Assembly: GCA_905250075.1 (NCBI GenBank)
Contig: CAJNOP010000126.1
Coordinates: 1 to 64,000, forward strand
DNA from: Rotaria sp. Silwood1
Taxonomy: Eukaryota; Rotifera; Eurotatoria; Philodinida; Philodinidae
DNA length: 64,000 bases
Direction of reading: 5' to 3'
Below are positions 39,693 through 52,800 of the stretch, in pieces. Below the pieces are notes generated by a model that saw only the letters and a program-made list of their open reading frames with translations, had not been told where the DNA came from and searched no databases. Positions within the stretch are counted from its first letter, which is position 1; each line of letters begins with the position of its first letter. A program made the translations under genes and the position numbers.

Positions 39693-40228
39693 TCATTTCT
39701 TCTTTGGTCCAGTACTAAATGGTTGACCAATATCTTTACCACGTAATTTAACACCTAAAGCTCTTTCTAATTTGCTTAAAATTTGTTGATTTGGTATTGC
39801 TTTCGATTGTTCATATTCATTAATAACTTGTTGTTTTTCATTAACATGTCTTGCTAAATCAGCTTGTGTCCATTCTTTTGCAACACGTGCTTGTTGAATA
39901 GCACGTGCAACATCCGGAACAATTCTCTCATGATGTAATTCCTCTGTTTCACGATCTAATACAGCAGTATTTTTTGCTGCTTCATGTTGTTTATTATGTC
40001 CAGCAGCAAATTTCTTTGATGTATCTATAGGAACACCAGCACGTTCTGCAGCTGCAATAGCTGACTCAGATTTTAATTCACCGGGTCGTGGTGCACGTTT
40101 ACCTTAAAAATAAGATCAATAATATTTTGTTTTGAGTAATTTCAAAAAAAAGAAAGAAAATATTTACCTATAACAGTTTGTTCATCCCAACCAACAGTGC
40201 CTCCAAAATTTGCTCCTGTCTTACTCAT
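39693..40228 (-). CDS. EDF1: EDF1 / multiprotein bridging factor 1
   Basis: Two minus-strand exons, 40228-40168 and 40102-39693, give 156 residues; human EDF1 has 148. The N-terminal MBF1 domain (WDEQTVI, KRAPRPGE, GHNKQH) is followed by a Cro/C1-type helix-turn-helix (about 85-140: AKEWTQADLARHVNEKQQV, then NEYEQSKAIPNQQ and LERALGVKLRGK) and a Lys-rich end. MBF1/EDF1 bridges transcription factors with TBP, and on collided ribosomes it helps recruit quality-control factors and suppresses frameshifting. It is well conserved in all eukaryotes, and nothing here is missing. The start lies 516 bp from the divergent PARP gene. Confidence 0.95.
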
Positions 40229-40744
40229 TATTTTAAGTTATATTTTTTTAGTTAAATGAATGAATATAAAAAAAATATCTATAATCAATAGTATATTTAT
40301 AGATATAAATTTAGTTATTTATTTAATGAGACAGAAAAAAAACACACACACACATAAGAGTAATTGCAACTGTATTACATCAGACGAATATTTTTGCTTT
40401 TCATTTAATACGAAATATATATCGAAAGATAGATAGACGACAACAACAAATCGATAAAAGATTGGTTATAAAATAATAATATAAAAATATATTTTTGAAA
40501 AAAAAGAAAAAAATAAATAAATTATTTTGAAAAAAAAATTTCTTAATAATAAATTTTTTATTTAAAAAAAAAAATCAAGTAGAGGTCAGGAATGTCTGAT
40601 TCATAACAGTTTGGGTTTTTATTTGAATGGTTGCTTATTGTCAAAAAAAAAGAAAATTTGCTTTTGTCACATTTTTCTCTCTCTTCCGTTATTTAAATAA
40701 TTTCGAAATCATTTTATCTACACAATTGTCTTCTATTTTTAGAA
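40229..40744. promoter_or_regulatory. Shared upstream region of EDF1 (-) and the PARP gene (+)
   Basis: The two start codons face away from each other across 516 bp with no other gene. The region holds poly-A/T tracts, a CA repeat (about 40,343-40,355) and an AT-rich core (about 40,470-40,575). A pyrimidine-rich stretch (TTCTCTCTCTTCCG, about 40,673-40,687) precedes the PARP start. It probably acts as a bidirectional promoter; that is inferred from layout only. Confidence 0.45.
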
Positions 40745-43700
40745 ATGTCGTCAATTGACAATGTAATATCGATTTCTTCAATGCCAATTGTTGTTGATTT
40801 AACTCAACATTCTGTTGATCAAGGTTCTATTCCTTTAGAAAATAAGCCATTAGAAAATGTATCAGATTATTATGAAGACAACGATCAAGACGATGGTCTT
40901 GTTGATGAACCTCAATTTGAAGATGATGAAGAAATAACACCAGTAACTCCAAACATTCCAATACAAAATCCAATATTAAATAGAACTATATCTGTACATC
41001 AAATTCATTTTTCATATTTTTGAATATATGTATATATATTTATTATTTAGAAAAAAGATTCAAATTTTCATCCATTATTACAAGGTGATATAACTGATGT
41101 TTTTTCAAAATTATCTACTGAATTTTTAGCTGGATTTTCCTATAAGTATATAATTATATTCTAGTGAAACAAAAAAAAAAAAATTATTTTTAATTTTTAT
41201 TTTAGACAAGATACTGAAGATTCAAATTGTTCAATTTTAATTTTTCATTTTTTTACTGATTATATTGAAACTGAAACAGCATGTCAATGGCAAATTTGTA
41301 ATAAAAAACCATTAACATGTGAAATATCAGTTCATAATGCACTCTATCTTGGTGAAAAAGGTTTGTATAAAAAGACGATTTCTCTATTAACATCTGTTAA
41401 ATAATTACATATTTAACAATATTAATGAAATGACATACAAAACGTGCTAGAATATATTTATAACCCTCCTAATATAAAAAAAAGTTTTTCTCACTATGAT
41501 GTAGTAGTTTGAGAGTCGAAGACTATTCGTATAATTGATGAGCATAGTTTTTAACAGAAAGTCAAATGTAAATTCAATCTTATATATTCAGCTACTTATT
41601 ATTCACAGACGAAATACAAAAAAAAAAATGACTTCTATCGATATGGTTTATCGTACAGAGATATTATATACGATTGCCAACTTATAAGGGAACTGTCACA
41701 ATTTTAACCTACTATCTAAGATTATATTGAATCTATGAGAAGGTCTCGATAAGATGAGAAACTTTCTAAAAGGATTCGTCTTGAATGGGTCTTTAAAACC
41801 AACTTATGACCGTTATATTGATTTTTCAAGCATTTACTGAAAAAACTGAATAAGAGAATTTCACTTATAGATAGGTCTAATAATCTGTAATTAATCACTA
41901 ATCAATTGTAAATCAGAAAGAAATTTATCTTATCATGTCTGTACAATCCTTCCCTTTATTGTTGTAAGCGACATTTGAAACAAAAGAAATTTGCTAGAAA
42001 ATTCCAAAGAGTCAATAACTCACTAGAGAGGAACATACAAGATTCATACAGAACGAAACGAGAATGTACAGGAACATACTGGAAACGAAAATATATATCC
42101 ATTCATACCTGACAACAGAACGAAATTAGATAGATAGATGGAATACATTTATATGATGACATCACAACAATGATAGAACGAAAGAAAAGATGACGTCATC
42201 TAACAAATCCTTACAATATTTGGAAAAAAATGTTTCCTAGTTGAGATATTGGATTTCCAACAAATATTTTTTTTGTCATAGACATACTACAAACATTAAG
42301 TCTACTTGAAAATACAATATTTCGACAAGGAAATATTCTTTTTTTTATAACTTTACCTCAAAGATTCATAGGAATGAATATTTTTAGAGTTTTTTTTTAT
42401 TTTTTCCAAAACCTCATTTTGAGTACAATATGAATCTATTGAAGATTCAGTCATTATTGAATATCGTTTTTTTTTGTATAATTCAAAATTCTTAACTGAC
42501 ATTCTTGTTAAGTCTATTCAAAAGAGTATTGATCAACTATCAAATCTTGTTTATTGCTATTGCTTACTTCATTTTTGCTTATAACTGTCCTACACATCTT
42601 AGATTTAATCAATGCTTGATTTTGTTTCTTGATATTAATTCAAATATCATGCTTACTACTAATAGACACTATTATTTAATATTATTTCTTTGTTAACTTA
42701 TTACTAACATGCTAAAACTTTATAATTAGACTTGATTCAAGCAAAATCATGATGCATTGAAAGTATATTAATTTATTGTGAAAAGACTAAATTTATCAAA
42801 GATCAGTTTGGATTAACTGTGGAAACTTTCTTTGATTAAATTCATGAAACTCATATAGACAGAATGCGTATTAATATTTCTCCAGGTGTAGCATTGTGAT
42901 TTCCAATAATAAAAAAAAAAACAATAAGTTGAATATTGAATTATATATAGCTCATTGAAAATGGGATTTACCTGCATAAAAACGAATAAGAGTTATTGAG
43001 ATTTTTTTTTTGTTATTGATTTATGAAATCTTCTAAATATGAATAGATCATAACAATGACAATGTGCTATTTCAAGAAAAAAAAAGGATCTAATTTGAAA
43101 ATAATGAATATAGTAAATGTATGTTTTCTTTTTTATGATTTGATGAATTATAAAATATATAAACATTATTTTGCTAGGTTCCTTAATTTTTAAGTCACAG
43201 CTAGTTTGATTTCTCTTAACTAAAAGAATATTCACCTCATCCTATGATCGTTTAATTTTTAGAATTTGACAACTAAAAAAACAAAAAATCTTTGTTAATC
43301 TTTATTCATTCATACGAATGAATTTAATTTTTAACAAAGTTTCAATTTATTATAAAATTTATTGTTTGATACTATTTGAAATGACATTGTTACACTTGAA
43401 AAAGTATTATATTAATTGAAAACATCACATCGTACATATACATTGTTAATCGAACAGAAAAATCCAGTACAAATATAACTAAATCTTCAAAAGTTTATTA
43501 TTAGTCAAAATAGAGTATGTCAATTTGATATTTTGATTCTAATGAACACTAAGGGAAATTTATACTCGTAATCGATCAATCTAATCTAGCTGAAATGAGT
43601 TGAGTATTAATCATCTGAAATTCTAATCGATATCATGACTGTTGTAATACTTGCACTAATCAGAATTATCATATTCTTTTTTTTTTTTATTTAAGTTGTT

Positions 43701-46700
43701 GTTAAACGTGTATATCAAACATGTGAGTGTCATCCAGTCAATGCAATTAAAGTGCCGTTCATAGAACGGTAAACAATTGAACATAAATATAAAACTAGAA
43801 GAAATTCTTTTACGACTATTCCTACAGACTTGTTCGTGATTTCTTTGAAAAAGTTCAAATATCAATGGAAACATTACAATTATCACGTGCTGCTGTAAAT
43901 CCTGAATTACGTAAAAAATATTTGTATGAATTTTTAACATTTTATTAATCATTGTTGTTAAGAAAAAAAAACGAAACTTTTGTTTTTTTCTTCTATTTAG
44001 TTTAGAACTTACAACTGATGAAAATAAACGAACACAATATGAAGAAATGTTAAATACAGCACATGATGATACTTTATTCAACGAATTACTTGACTATGAA
44101 ATTCTTGATGGTAATCAAAGACTTACGAAAAAATTTCGATTACTTAAATTACCTCGTGTTAAATCTACTGATACAAAAATACATTATAGTTTTGATGTAA
44201 AAGAATTACCAATACTTAATTATGGTTATCTTGTTCAAGTAAATTGTTTTTTTTCTTCAGTTTCGAAAAACAAAATTTAGGATTTTCTCTTGCATGTTTC
44301 AATTTTTTGAACTTCTCACTATTCAAATGTTATATCTTATTAAGAATATAATTCCTGTGTAATATTTTATATCAACCATAATCAATGTTTTTCGCTGTAT
44401 CTGAAATTATAGTCAAAAGTCATGAAATAGAAAACAAAGGTTTCGGAATGGGTCGTAAATGCGCTTCTTTTGATTTTTGAGAGCTCTATTTTTTTATTAG
44501 ACAAAACCTAAGAGTAGTTTCGAACAAAGCATTCAAAGTTAAGCACAACCAGCATGAAGAATCATTTAGAAGTCTAGTCATTTTCGATATTGAACATGTA
44601 TTTTTGTAAGTAGAGATAAATCAATGCTGTGAGTTTTGAATCAAAGTTTTGAGTATAATCTTCATTCCAAATGTGATCAGTGTTAAATGCTCTTACCGAA
44701 ACTATTCTTAGGTATCATCTAATGGTAATAAAGAAGAAGAAAAAAAATTACTTGTGACATCAGGTTCGAAAAATCGGTGTATTCCTATTTACTTAAAAAA
44801 ATTCGTTGCTTCTAGTGTTTTTTTTAATTGTTTGGAACATCTTTTTATCGTTTATTAGCTGTGGTTGTGAAGTGAATATAGTGTACTAGGCAAAAGAATC
44901 ACATCCGACATCATCGATGTGAATGTAGTACGGCTTGAAGCTATCACATCAGATTTAGTTGACCTCTGAATTCTGAACGTTGGAACCTAGTACCACAGAG
45001 CCTGCGTAAGGATGTTGGACATATTCTTCTAAGTACCTCATGTAGGCTCTATGCCTTTGAGTTCCAACGTTGAGGATTCAGAGATCATCTAAATCTGTCG
45101 TGGTAGGTCTGAGTCGTGATAACTTCAAATCGATATCCACACCCACACACTACATCCATCTCGACATCTGACCCTACGCGATATATTTGTTTTGGCTGCA
45201 ATACATCTCTATGTGCTGTTGATTGCTTTAGAGACAACCATACCGAAGATGAACTACTAATGAATTTTTTAGACAAATATATAATTTCTTCGTAAAGAAA
45301 TAAAAATCATATTTAAAATTTCATTAAATAAAGTTTCGAATTTCACAAGAAAAAACCGGGACTCAAAAGGTTAATGATTGTAAAAAAATACAAATTACTT
45401 GTGATTTTTCAAATATGAGAAGAATATTTAGATGGCAAAGATTTTTTGTATATTTGATTTGAAAGTTATATTTTTACATGAGTATTTATAAAACTTTAAT
45501 TTTATTAATAAAAACAGAAAATCATTGGATTTATTTTAAACACATTGAAGACATATAATTTTCTTTTTATTGAAGATAATTTTTCAAACATTATATATTA
45601 AAAAAAAATCTTTTATTTTTAGTTTTGTACATATTTTGAATATCGTATGAAAAATTTAAATTCTTTGTGTGTTATGTGTGGAAAACGTACATTTGATCCA
45701 ACTGATAAAAAAGCTTCAAAAGTAAAAATGAATTCTTTTTCTTATCTTTCACAATTATAATTATTTCATTTAGCCAACAATTTGTGATGATTATGAATGT
45801 TTTAGTAATGCAATGGATTCAAAATTTCGTAATGATCCTCTTCCACCATCAATATTTTCTATTGAAGTTTGTTTGATATTATTTGTCAAGAATATTTTTA
45901 GAAAAAAAAAAAAAGCAAAGTATTTATTTAGATTGCAGATTTTCTTCTCTTACTTGTTTATGCTGCTATTCATTCTCATCGACATGCATTAATTCTTGAT
46001 CCTTATCCAAAATTAATAAATCCATATAATACATCAACAACATTACTTGATCAAAATGGAAATGTAAAGAAATACGAATAAACAAAAGATACAAGAATCC
46101 GTTTTTTTTTGTTCATTTTTAGAAAGAAAATAATCTTGAAATATTAAAAACAATAATAAATGATATAATGACAATGGGATCAATAACACAATATGAAGCT
46201 GCTAAAATATCATTAAGAAGTATGATTGAATTAAAACATCCATGGGGTTTTTCATTTTTTCATTGGTAAAAATAAAGAAAATAATTATATTTTGTTTTTT
46301 GTTTTAATTTCATGAGATCTTTGTTTTTTTTTTGTTTATTTAGGTTAATGGGAACAAATCGTTATCATTTTTCATTAATTCCAGAAAATTATCGAATTAA
46401 AACTGTTGATACACAATATCAATATTTTATAAAACATGAAGATATTGATAAACATGTTAATTTTAAAAAATTACGTACTGAAAAAGGAAGTATTTTTGCT
46501 TTTCATGGTTCACCACAAGAAAATTGGCATTCAATTCTTCGATCAGGTTTACAAATTGGAAAAGGAGGATATTTAGTAAGAAGAATTATTTTATTTATTT
46601 ATTAAAAAATCCTTTTTATTGAATTAGATAAATGGTGCAGCGTATGGTGCCGGTATTTATGTTTCACCTAGTTTTGAATTTTCATCATCATATACACGGT

Positions 46701-49700
46701 GTCATGGTTGGAATTTTCATAGAGATTCATACACTAATTATAATCAATCTAATACAGAAGTAAGCTTACGATGAAAGTTATTAAAATATCAAAACTCTTT
46801 ATAGATTAAATATTTATTGAGACAAAAATTTTCTTTCTTAAGCAAATGAGATCCGTCGTTTGAGCTCATATTGAATATAGGAGAAAATCTCAGTGAAACT
46901 ATCAAAATTTTAAAATTATTCGTTCTCATGAATCTTTGACGGGAAAGTAACTTTTCGTCTCACGTTTTCATTACGAACTCCGGTAGAAATAGTCCGTTAC
47001 GATCTCCGCATATAAGAACAAAAGACAGGGTGTTCGGAATGAAATTTGTCCAGAAGTTCGTGACGAACTCTGACAACCCATTACTGATGGTTGAACAATG
47101 AAATTTTGATTGGAGATTGGAATGAGAAAATCCGAAAGTTCATCATGACAAAGAAAGGGTGTCCGAAATGAAAACGGCAGGATGTTCGTAACTATGTTGA
47201 GATTTACTCATCTTTGAGAGATTGTGAAGTGACACGCTTTTCTTACAGTCGTTCTTGCCTATAGAAACAGTCTTTATATCCGTTATGATCTCCTAGTAAA
47301 TTCTTTTACGAACTTCCTGCCAATGTCATTCCATTCTTCCGGTCTTTTTTCTGTAACAATACCGATAGACATACATTTCGAACAATCGACCTTGTTCATT
47401 GAGATCTCCGATCACTACATCAAGAAGCATTCTATTCCGAACGCTCGGTCATAAATCTTTAAAGACAAAAATTCATTTCCGAACATCCGGACACATGTCC
47501 GGAGTTCGGAATGACTTGAGACAAAAAGTACGTCACCCTCTTTGACGCCTAGTTATTACAAATATGCAAGACTTTTACTCATGTGCCGCTAGTTCACGAA
47601 AAAAAATAGAATATCAGAGTTTCGATTTGAAGTTGTATCTTTTCATAGATCTAATGGTTCTTAGAATATCTTGACAATATAAGTTGTAAAGAATGTTTTT
47701 TTGTTATCATATTTATAAAATTTTCAATGATACTTATTGTTACTCATAGTCTTTAAAATTTGATTATTAGTTTTTATGTATCATTTAAACAAATTTTAAT
47801 CATTTTCAAATTAACTTTAATAATGATCAATCCATATATTGAGTATTATATTCTTTTAAAATATAAATTTGTAATTGTAAGTAGATGTTATGTATTGATT
47901 ATTTCTTTTCTATCATTTCAAATGAATGCGTATTCTTAACATATCTCTAGATCAATTATGAAATTTCTATCTTCAATTGATATTTTTCTTTCTTGAGCTA
48001 TACTTCGGTAAATGCTTGTGAAATAAAACTTTTTGAACTTTAAAATTTTTTCTTCCTATGTATAAGTGATAGCTTACATATTCAAAGACATTATGTAATA
48101 CAAGATTAGTATATTATCATGAATTATATCTGATTTGAGAATGTTATAAACGAATAAATAAGCTATATTAAAATTTTAGATAGGAAAATTAAAAATTGAT
48201 TAAATTTTTCAATATATTTGTATATTTTTAAAATACCTGGAATGACTGTCAAGATCTTATCATGCGAAACGATTCAAAATCTAATAAGACAAGAAGAGAA
48301 TGCTCTTAAGGCCTCCTCTCCCCCTCAAAAAAGTCACTTTTCGTCAGAATGATCGAAATTAAGATAAATGCAGGAAAAGATAGCCCGTGATCTGATCTCT
48401 CATAAACGACAATAATTTTTACTCGGCATCTCGTTTCTTCCAAAAATTTTTGAAGATTTCCGTCATTCCCTATTCAAAAAATAAGCTGTTTTTGGAAAAA
48501 AAACGAAAATCTTTTTCGTTTTTTTCTCAGTTCCTGATATGTCAAACGCGCAACCCAAATTTCTCAGTTCAGATCCATGAGATGTATTTAAATTTTTTGT
48601 TTTGTTTGAAAGTGTATGTCAAGATGCAGTGCCTATCAGAGCCCTTGTTTTAAATTAAGCTTGATTTTTATTATATATACAGTCACTTATGTAAATTGGC
48701 GCCCATTTTTAGCGGGTTTTCTTAGTCATTGAACTTGTGATCTCTTTTCTCCGCTTAAAAAGTAAGAATTAAAAAAAAGGATTCTAGTAGGCACTATATC
48801 TTGAGATGCTCTTTTAAACAAAAAAAAAATTTTAATATATTGAAAGAGCCCGGACAGAGAAATCTTGTTTGTCAAATGAGATATTTTTGACCCTTGTTTG
48901 GTGCATATCTCTGTCATACATCATGATATCGAGCTGACAATTTTACCATAGCCTCTCCACTACAGCCCCAACATATCTTGAAAATTTCATGCCATTTGAA
49001 CATACCTGAACCGAGATCGGTTTTTGAGGGGAGCCTTAAATTAGAACCATAAAAAAAACTCACAAAAGACAACCGGAGTTTCAGATAGTTTTCATCAAGT
49101 TATGTAACATGAGACAAAAAAATGAAAAAAAATTTTCGAAGTTTCTATAGTTTATATCAATTCTGATTCCAACGAAGTTGAAGTTTGAACTTCTTAGAGA
49201 TATCTATACATAGCTCATGCTGTATTTTAACAATGAACTAATACGTTAAACAAAATCATATCGAACTTTAAGAGCATAATTAACAGTATTAATTTGTGAT
49301 AAACTAGATTTTGTTTAATCGAAAAATTGATAACAATGCTTGACTTTAGTAATGTTAACAGTTATGTCTGTTCAAAATATTTGATACAACAAATTATTCT
49401 ATGATTGATTTGGATCTATCGATTGAGTAAATACTCTGTCTATATATCACAAATTTTTTCTTAATTAGATTTTTAAAAATATTATAAATATTGAATGATT
49501 TTGTTTTAGAAATCTCCACTTGAAAAACGAAATTGGGGTTGTATTGCTTTATGTGAAAGTAATAAGATAATATTTTTCATTTTGAAAATTTACTTTTTTC
49601 TTTTTTAGTTATTAATTCACCCGATGTATATAAAAAACATTCCAAAGATATTTGGACAATTCGAGATCCAAATTTAATTTGTACCAGATTTATATTTTTG

Positions 49701-49863
49701 TAAATTTTCAATTTGTTTCTGTTTATATTATGTATTTTTCTATTTATTTTATTTATATAGTTTTTCATCAGGAATAACTCACAATAGTCTTCATGTTGAT
49801 TCCGAATCAGAAGCATCATCAATTCGAGAACTCATCCATACATTACATAATATTGCTTGTTAA
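40745..49863 (+). CDS. PARP6/PARP8-type mono-ADP-ribosyltransferase
   Basis: Fifteen exons: 40745-40993, 41051-41145, 41206-41360, 43696-43768, 43828-43923, 44001-44238, 45623-45721, 45774-45866, 45932-46063, 46123-46265, 46344-46575, 46628-46759, 49510-49558, 49609-49699, 49761-49863, giving 659 residues (human PARP6 has 630). An acidic N-terminus leads to a cysteine-rich part (CVMCGKRTF, then CDDYEC) and the catalytic domain: FHGSPQENWHSIL with His512, AYGAGIYVSPSF with Tyr546, then NWGCIALCEIIN and ICTRFIF. The catalytic Glu of poly-ADP-ribosylating enzymes is absent from the last strand, so mono-ADP-ribosylation is expected, as for PARP6 and PARP8. It cannot be assigned to PARP6 or PARP8 and is probably ancestral to both. 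Three introns are long (2.3, 1.4 and 2.7 kb) and carry three mobile-type repeats. Confidence 0.92.
44870..45190. repeat. Imperfect foldback repeat in PARP intron 6
   Basis: Segments around 44,950-45,005 and 45,040-45,100 are inverted copies: CAGATTTAGTTGACCTCTGAAT with CTGAACGTTGGAAC on the left against CTAAATCTG, ATTCAGAG and GTTCCAACGTTGAGGATTC on the right. Weaker inverted similarity continues outward to about 44,870 and 45,190. The loop is about 35-40 bases. It is non-coding and GC-richer than the intron, and is probably a foldback or MITE-type element. Confidence 0.6.
46935..47545. repeat. MITE-like element with ~50-base terminal inverted repeats in PARP intron 12
   Basis: The left end (ACTTTTCGTCTCACGTTTTC, then CATTACGAACTCCGG) matches the reverse complement of the right end (ACTTTTTGTCTCAAGTCATTC, then CGAACTCCGG). 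Within it GTTCGGAATGAA or its complement recurs (for example 47,032, 47,436 and 47,505). A near-perfect palindrome of TCCGAAC, CCGGAC, GTCCGG and TTCGGA occupies 47,478-47,511. There is no coding potential. It fits a non-autonomous DNA transposon with repeated internal binding-site-like motifs. Confidence 0.65.
48306..49039. mobile_element. TTAA-flanked non-autonomous element in PARP intron 12
   Basis: TTAA at 48,306-48,309 and at 49,036-49,039 bracket 726 bp whose ends are inverted repeats: GGCCTCCTCTCCCCCTCAAAA at the left, and GGCTCCCCTCAAAAA as the reverse complement of the right. TTAA duplication with short inverted ends is the hallmark of piggyBac-type insertion; the class is inferred, since no transposase is present. 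The inside has no open frame of note. A diverged relative is at 16,853-17,473. It lies in the 2.75 kb intron between the two halves of the PARP catalytic domain. Confidence 0.7.
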
Positions 49864-52800
49864 AATCAACAAAAAAAAAAAAAAAAAAATTTCTCAATTC
49901 AAAATTAAACATGAATGATATTTTGCGATATATTAGAATTTTTTACGTATTACGAAAAAAAAAAAGATGTTGAAATATAACTGTTTTGTAATATGAAAAT
50001 TTTCTGTTTTATATAAACAAGAGAGAATAAAAAATAGAAAAATCTTTGATAATTATTTTACTCTATTGAAATTCTTTTAATTAAATTGCAATGTTTAATT
50101 TTATGTTAATGATTATATTCACAACAAATTTTACACTGTATCATTCGGTAAAGATTTCTTAAATTAAAATTCGAATAGAAAGTTTTCATGTGAAATAAGT
50201 TTTAATGAAACGTTAATAAGAATTGAAATACAATCAAATAATAATCAAAAAAAAAAATATCTAGAAAAATTTATTTGAATTATTTTTTTTAAATAAGTAA
50301 TTTTGTTGAAGATGAGTATAATTAATAAAATTTACTTAATCTATTTGCTAAATATTTGTTAAAGTACACTAATGAAAATTATTAAAATTTCATAGATTTA
50401 TATTAATGAGAAATTCATATTTTCAATTTGATAAAAATAAAAACAAAAAAAAAACATTAAAATTCTTCAATGATCAGAAAACTATATTAGCACTTCATTT
50501 CAAAATCAGACATAATTATTATTTTATATTCTATGTTGATTGATTCAAATCGATAACCATTTTCCTAATATCGATGAATATCAATGACCAATGAACTGGT
50601 AATTATCAAAATTCTATCCATAGTCAATGCTAGTTATCAATATATTAAAGAATAAATACTAAAACTCGATGAATAATTTTTTAAAAATTTTCGACTATTT
50701 AGTGTCATATGTGTGCCGACATTACCCTAATAGTAAATTGTCGGTCAAAGAACAACTATTGATATATTGCACGAGAATGACAGAAAGACAATAGTCAACC
50801 ATTCGAGCATCTAACTACCACTAGCATACCGCACATTTTACTGAACAATCTACTGATATTCTTTTTTTTGTCACGTTTGAATCACGTGAATTTAGTATAC
50901 CTTGATGATAATGTTAAATAAATTTTTTCTACTTAGCAACGCTTAAGATTCTAAGGTAACTGATCGTGCAAAAAAAAAAGATCAAAGTTTGTTTAGTCAT
51001 TAAAATAACTTTCGTATAAAAGAGTATTTTCTTTATTTTTTTATAAAATCATTCAAAGAAAATAAAAAGTAAAATTCTATATTTTAATCAACTACTAGAG
51101 ATTCAATCCTGCTTAACCTATTATAATTTGTTTGCATTGATAAGAGAACAATTCTTGATGATATAAAATTACATTAAGCAAGATAAGTTAAATAATTCAT
51201 ATCTATTATTAAATAAGGACAATTTATTTTCAAGTTAAATCTACACATAATCAAAACTGTCAAGGATGTACGATGATCGAAAGTTGTTTTTTTTTCTTTT
51301 TTTCGAACAAACTATTCAGAACTTTCTTTCCATGATAAAGTTCTCATTTCTTCCAGTTAAAAACTTCCAATCATCAATTTCAGTTAAATAGTGTCCAGGT
51401 TTATTTTCCTCAAGGAAATTCACTGAGTTACAGACAGTATTAATCCCTGTTCGGGCCAAGCATAACCGTTTTTGTTATCATTTTGTACAGGAACAAAAGC
51501 GACATAACATATCAAAAATTCACCTTGAGTTCTCTTGCTTTGAAAAAATGGCAACAGATATACTACCAAAAATCAATCGTCATAAAACTCATGAATTGTA
51601 TCCGTTTTCACCTTTGTTAGGCTATATAATCTCAATAAATAGATGATATACAATACTTTAAATACTTCATTCTTTTCAATTGCTGATGGCCTATATTTAA
51701 ATATACTTCATAAAAATTTGAACGATTTGCTGAAATAAAAGTCAGCATAACTTTATAGGACGATTTTTACTGTTTTTTTTTCTTCTTATTAAGATATGAT
51801 GATACTAAAACTCAGTGTTAGTTAACTTTTCGAAGAAAGATTATTGGAAGTTAAAACTTGCAGGTTAGTGGTTGCAGACATTGATAGTTCGAATGCACGA
51901 AAAAAAGAAAAAATAGAAAAATTCTCTTTTTTTGTCAAGTGTCTTCAATACTGAGGTGATCCTCGATGTTCTCTTGTGAAGGTTATCTTGAATGTTTACA
52001 ATCAAAAAGAAAAATAAACTGCATATAAAATTCGATGTCCATATAACTGAACGTGTATAGATCAGTCTAAACAAATTTATTTAACTTTATTCTTAATATT
52101 AATCATAATTCTTTTTTTAGAATAATTAGAAACATCACTGAGGCAAACAAAGAAAAAGAGAAAAAAAATGATTTTCAATTTTTGAATTTTATTTTTCTCA
52201 TGCATCATAAGTGTTGGTAACCTTTATAAAATAAATTGATTTGATTGTCATAAAAATGCATAAGAAATTTTTAAGAACTACTTCTCGTTTTTATATTTAT
52301 CCATATCAAAAATGAATATATTAATGTTTTCTTTTTTTAACTTTTGAAGTCTCATATTGACATTCAGAGTACATCAAAGCGCTTTATAGTTGGTCAAATA
52401 TATGCATGATAAAAATCTTGTTGAGTTTAATGTATAAAATCAACCATACACGAACGACGCACTAAATCGAATTGAGTCGAAACCAAATAAACATTGAGTG
52501 TTTTTTTTTTGCTTTTTTATTTATTCTTATTTTTTTTTTTTGGACTTATGTAAATGACAAATAAATCGAAAAAAAGAACCTTGAATTTCAAGTTGAAAAT
52601 ATCGATTACAATTTGCTGCTACTATCATATATATATGCGTTTTCAGCCGTGCAGAAACAAAATGAGTAATTTCTATTTGTGTTTCGCTATGCGTCGTTTA
52701 AAAACTAAAAATATCTTCTAACTTATGGGAGTGTCTTAATATTGATTTTACCATGAAACAGAAGCATCATATTTATTCTGTCTATTGATTTAAGTTCCTC

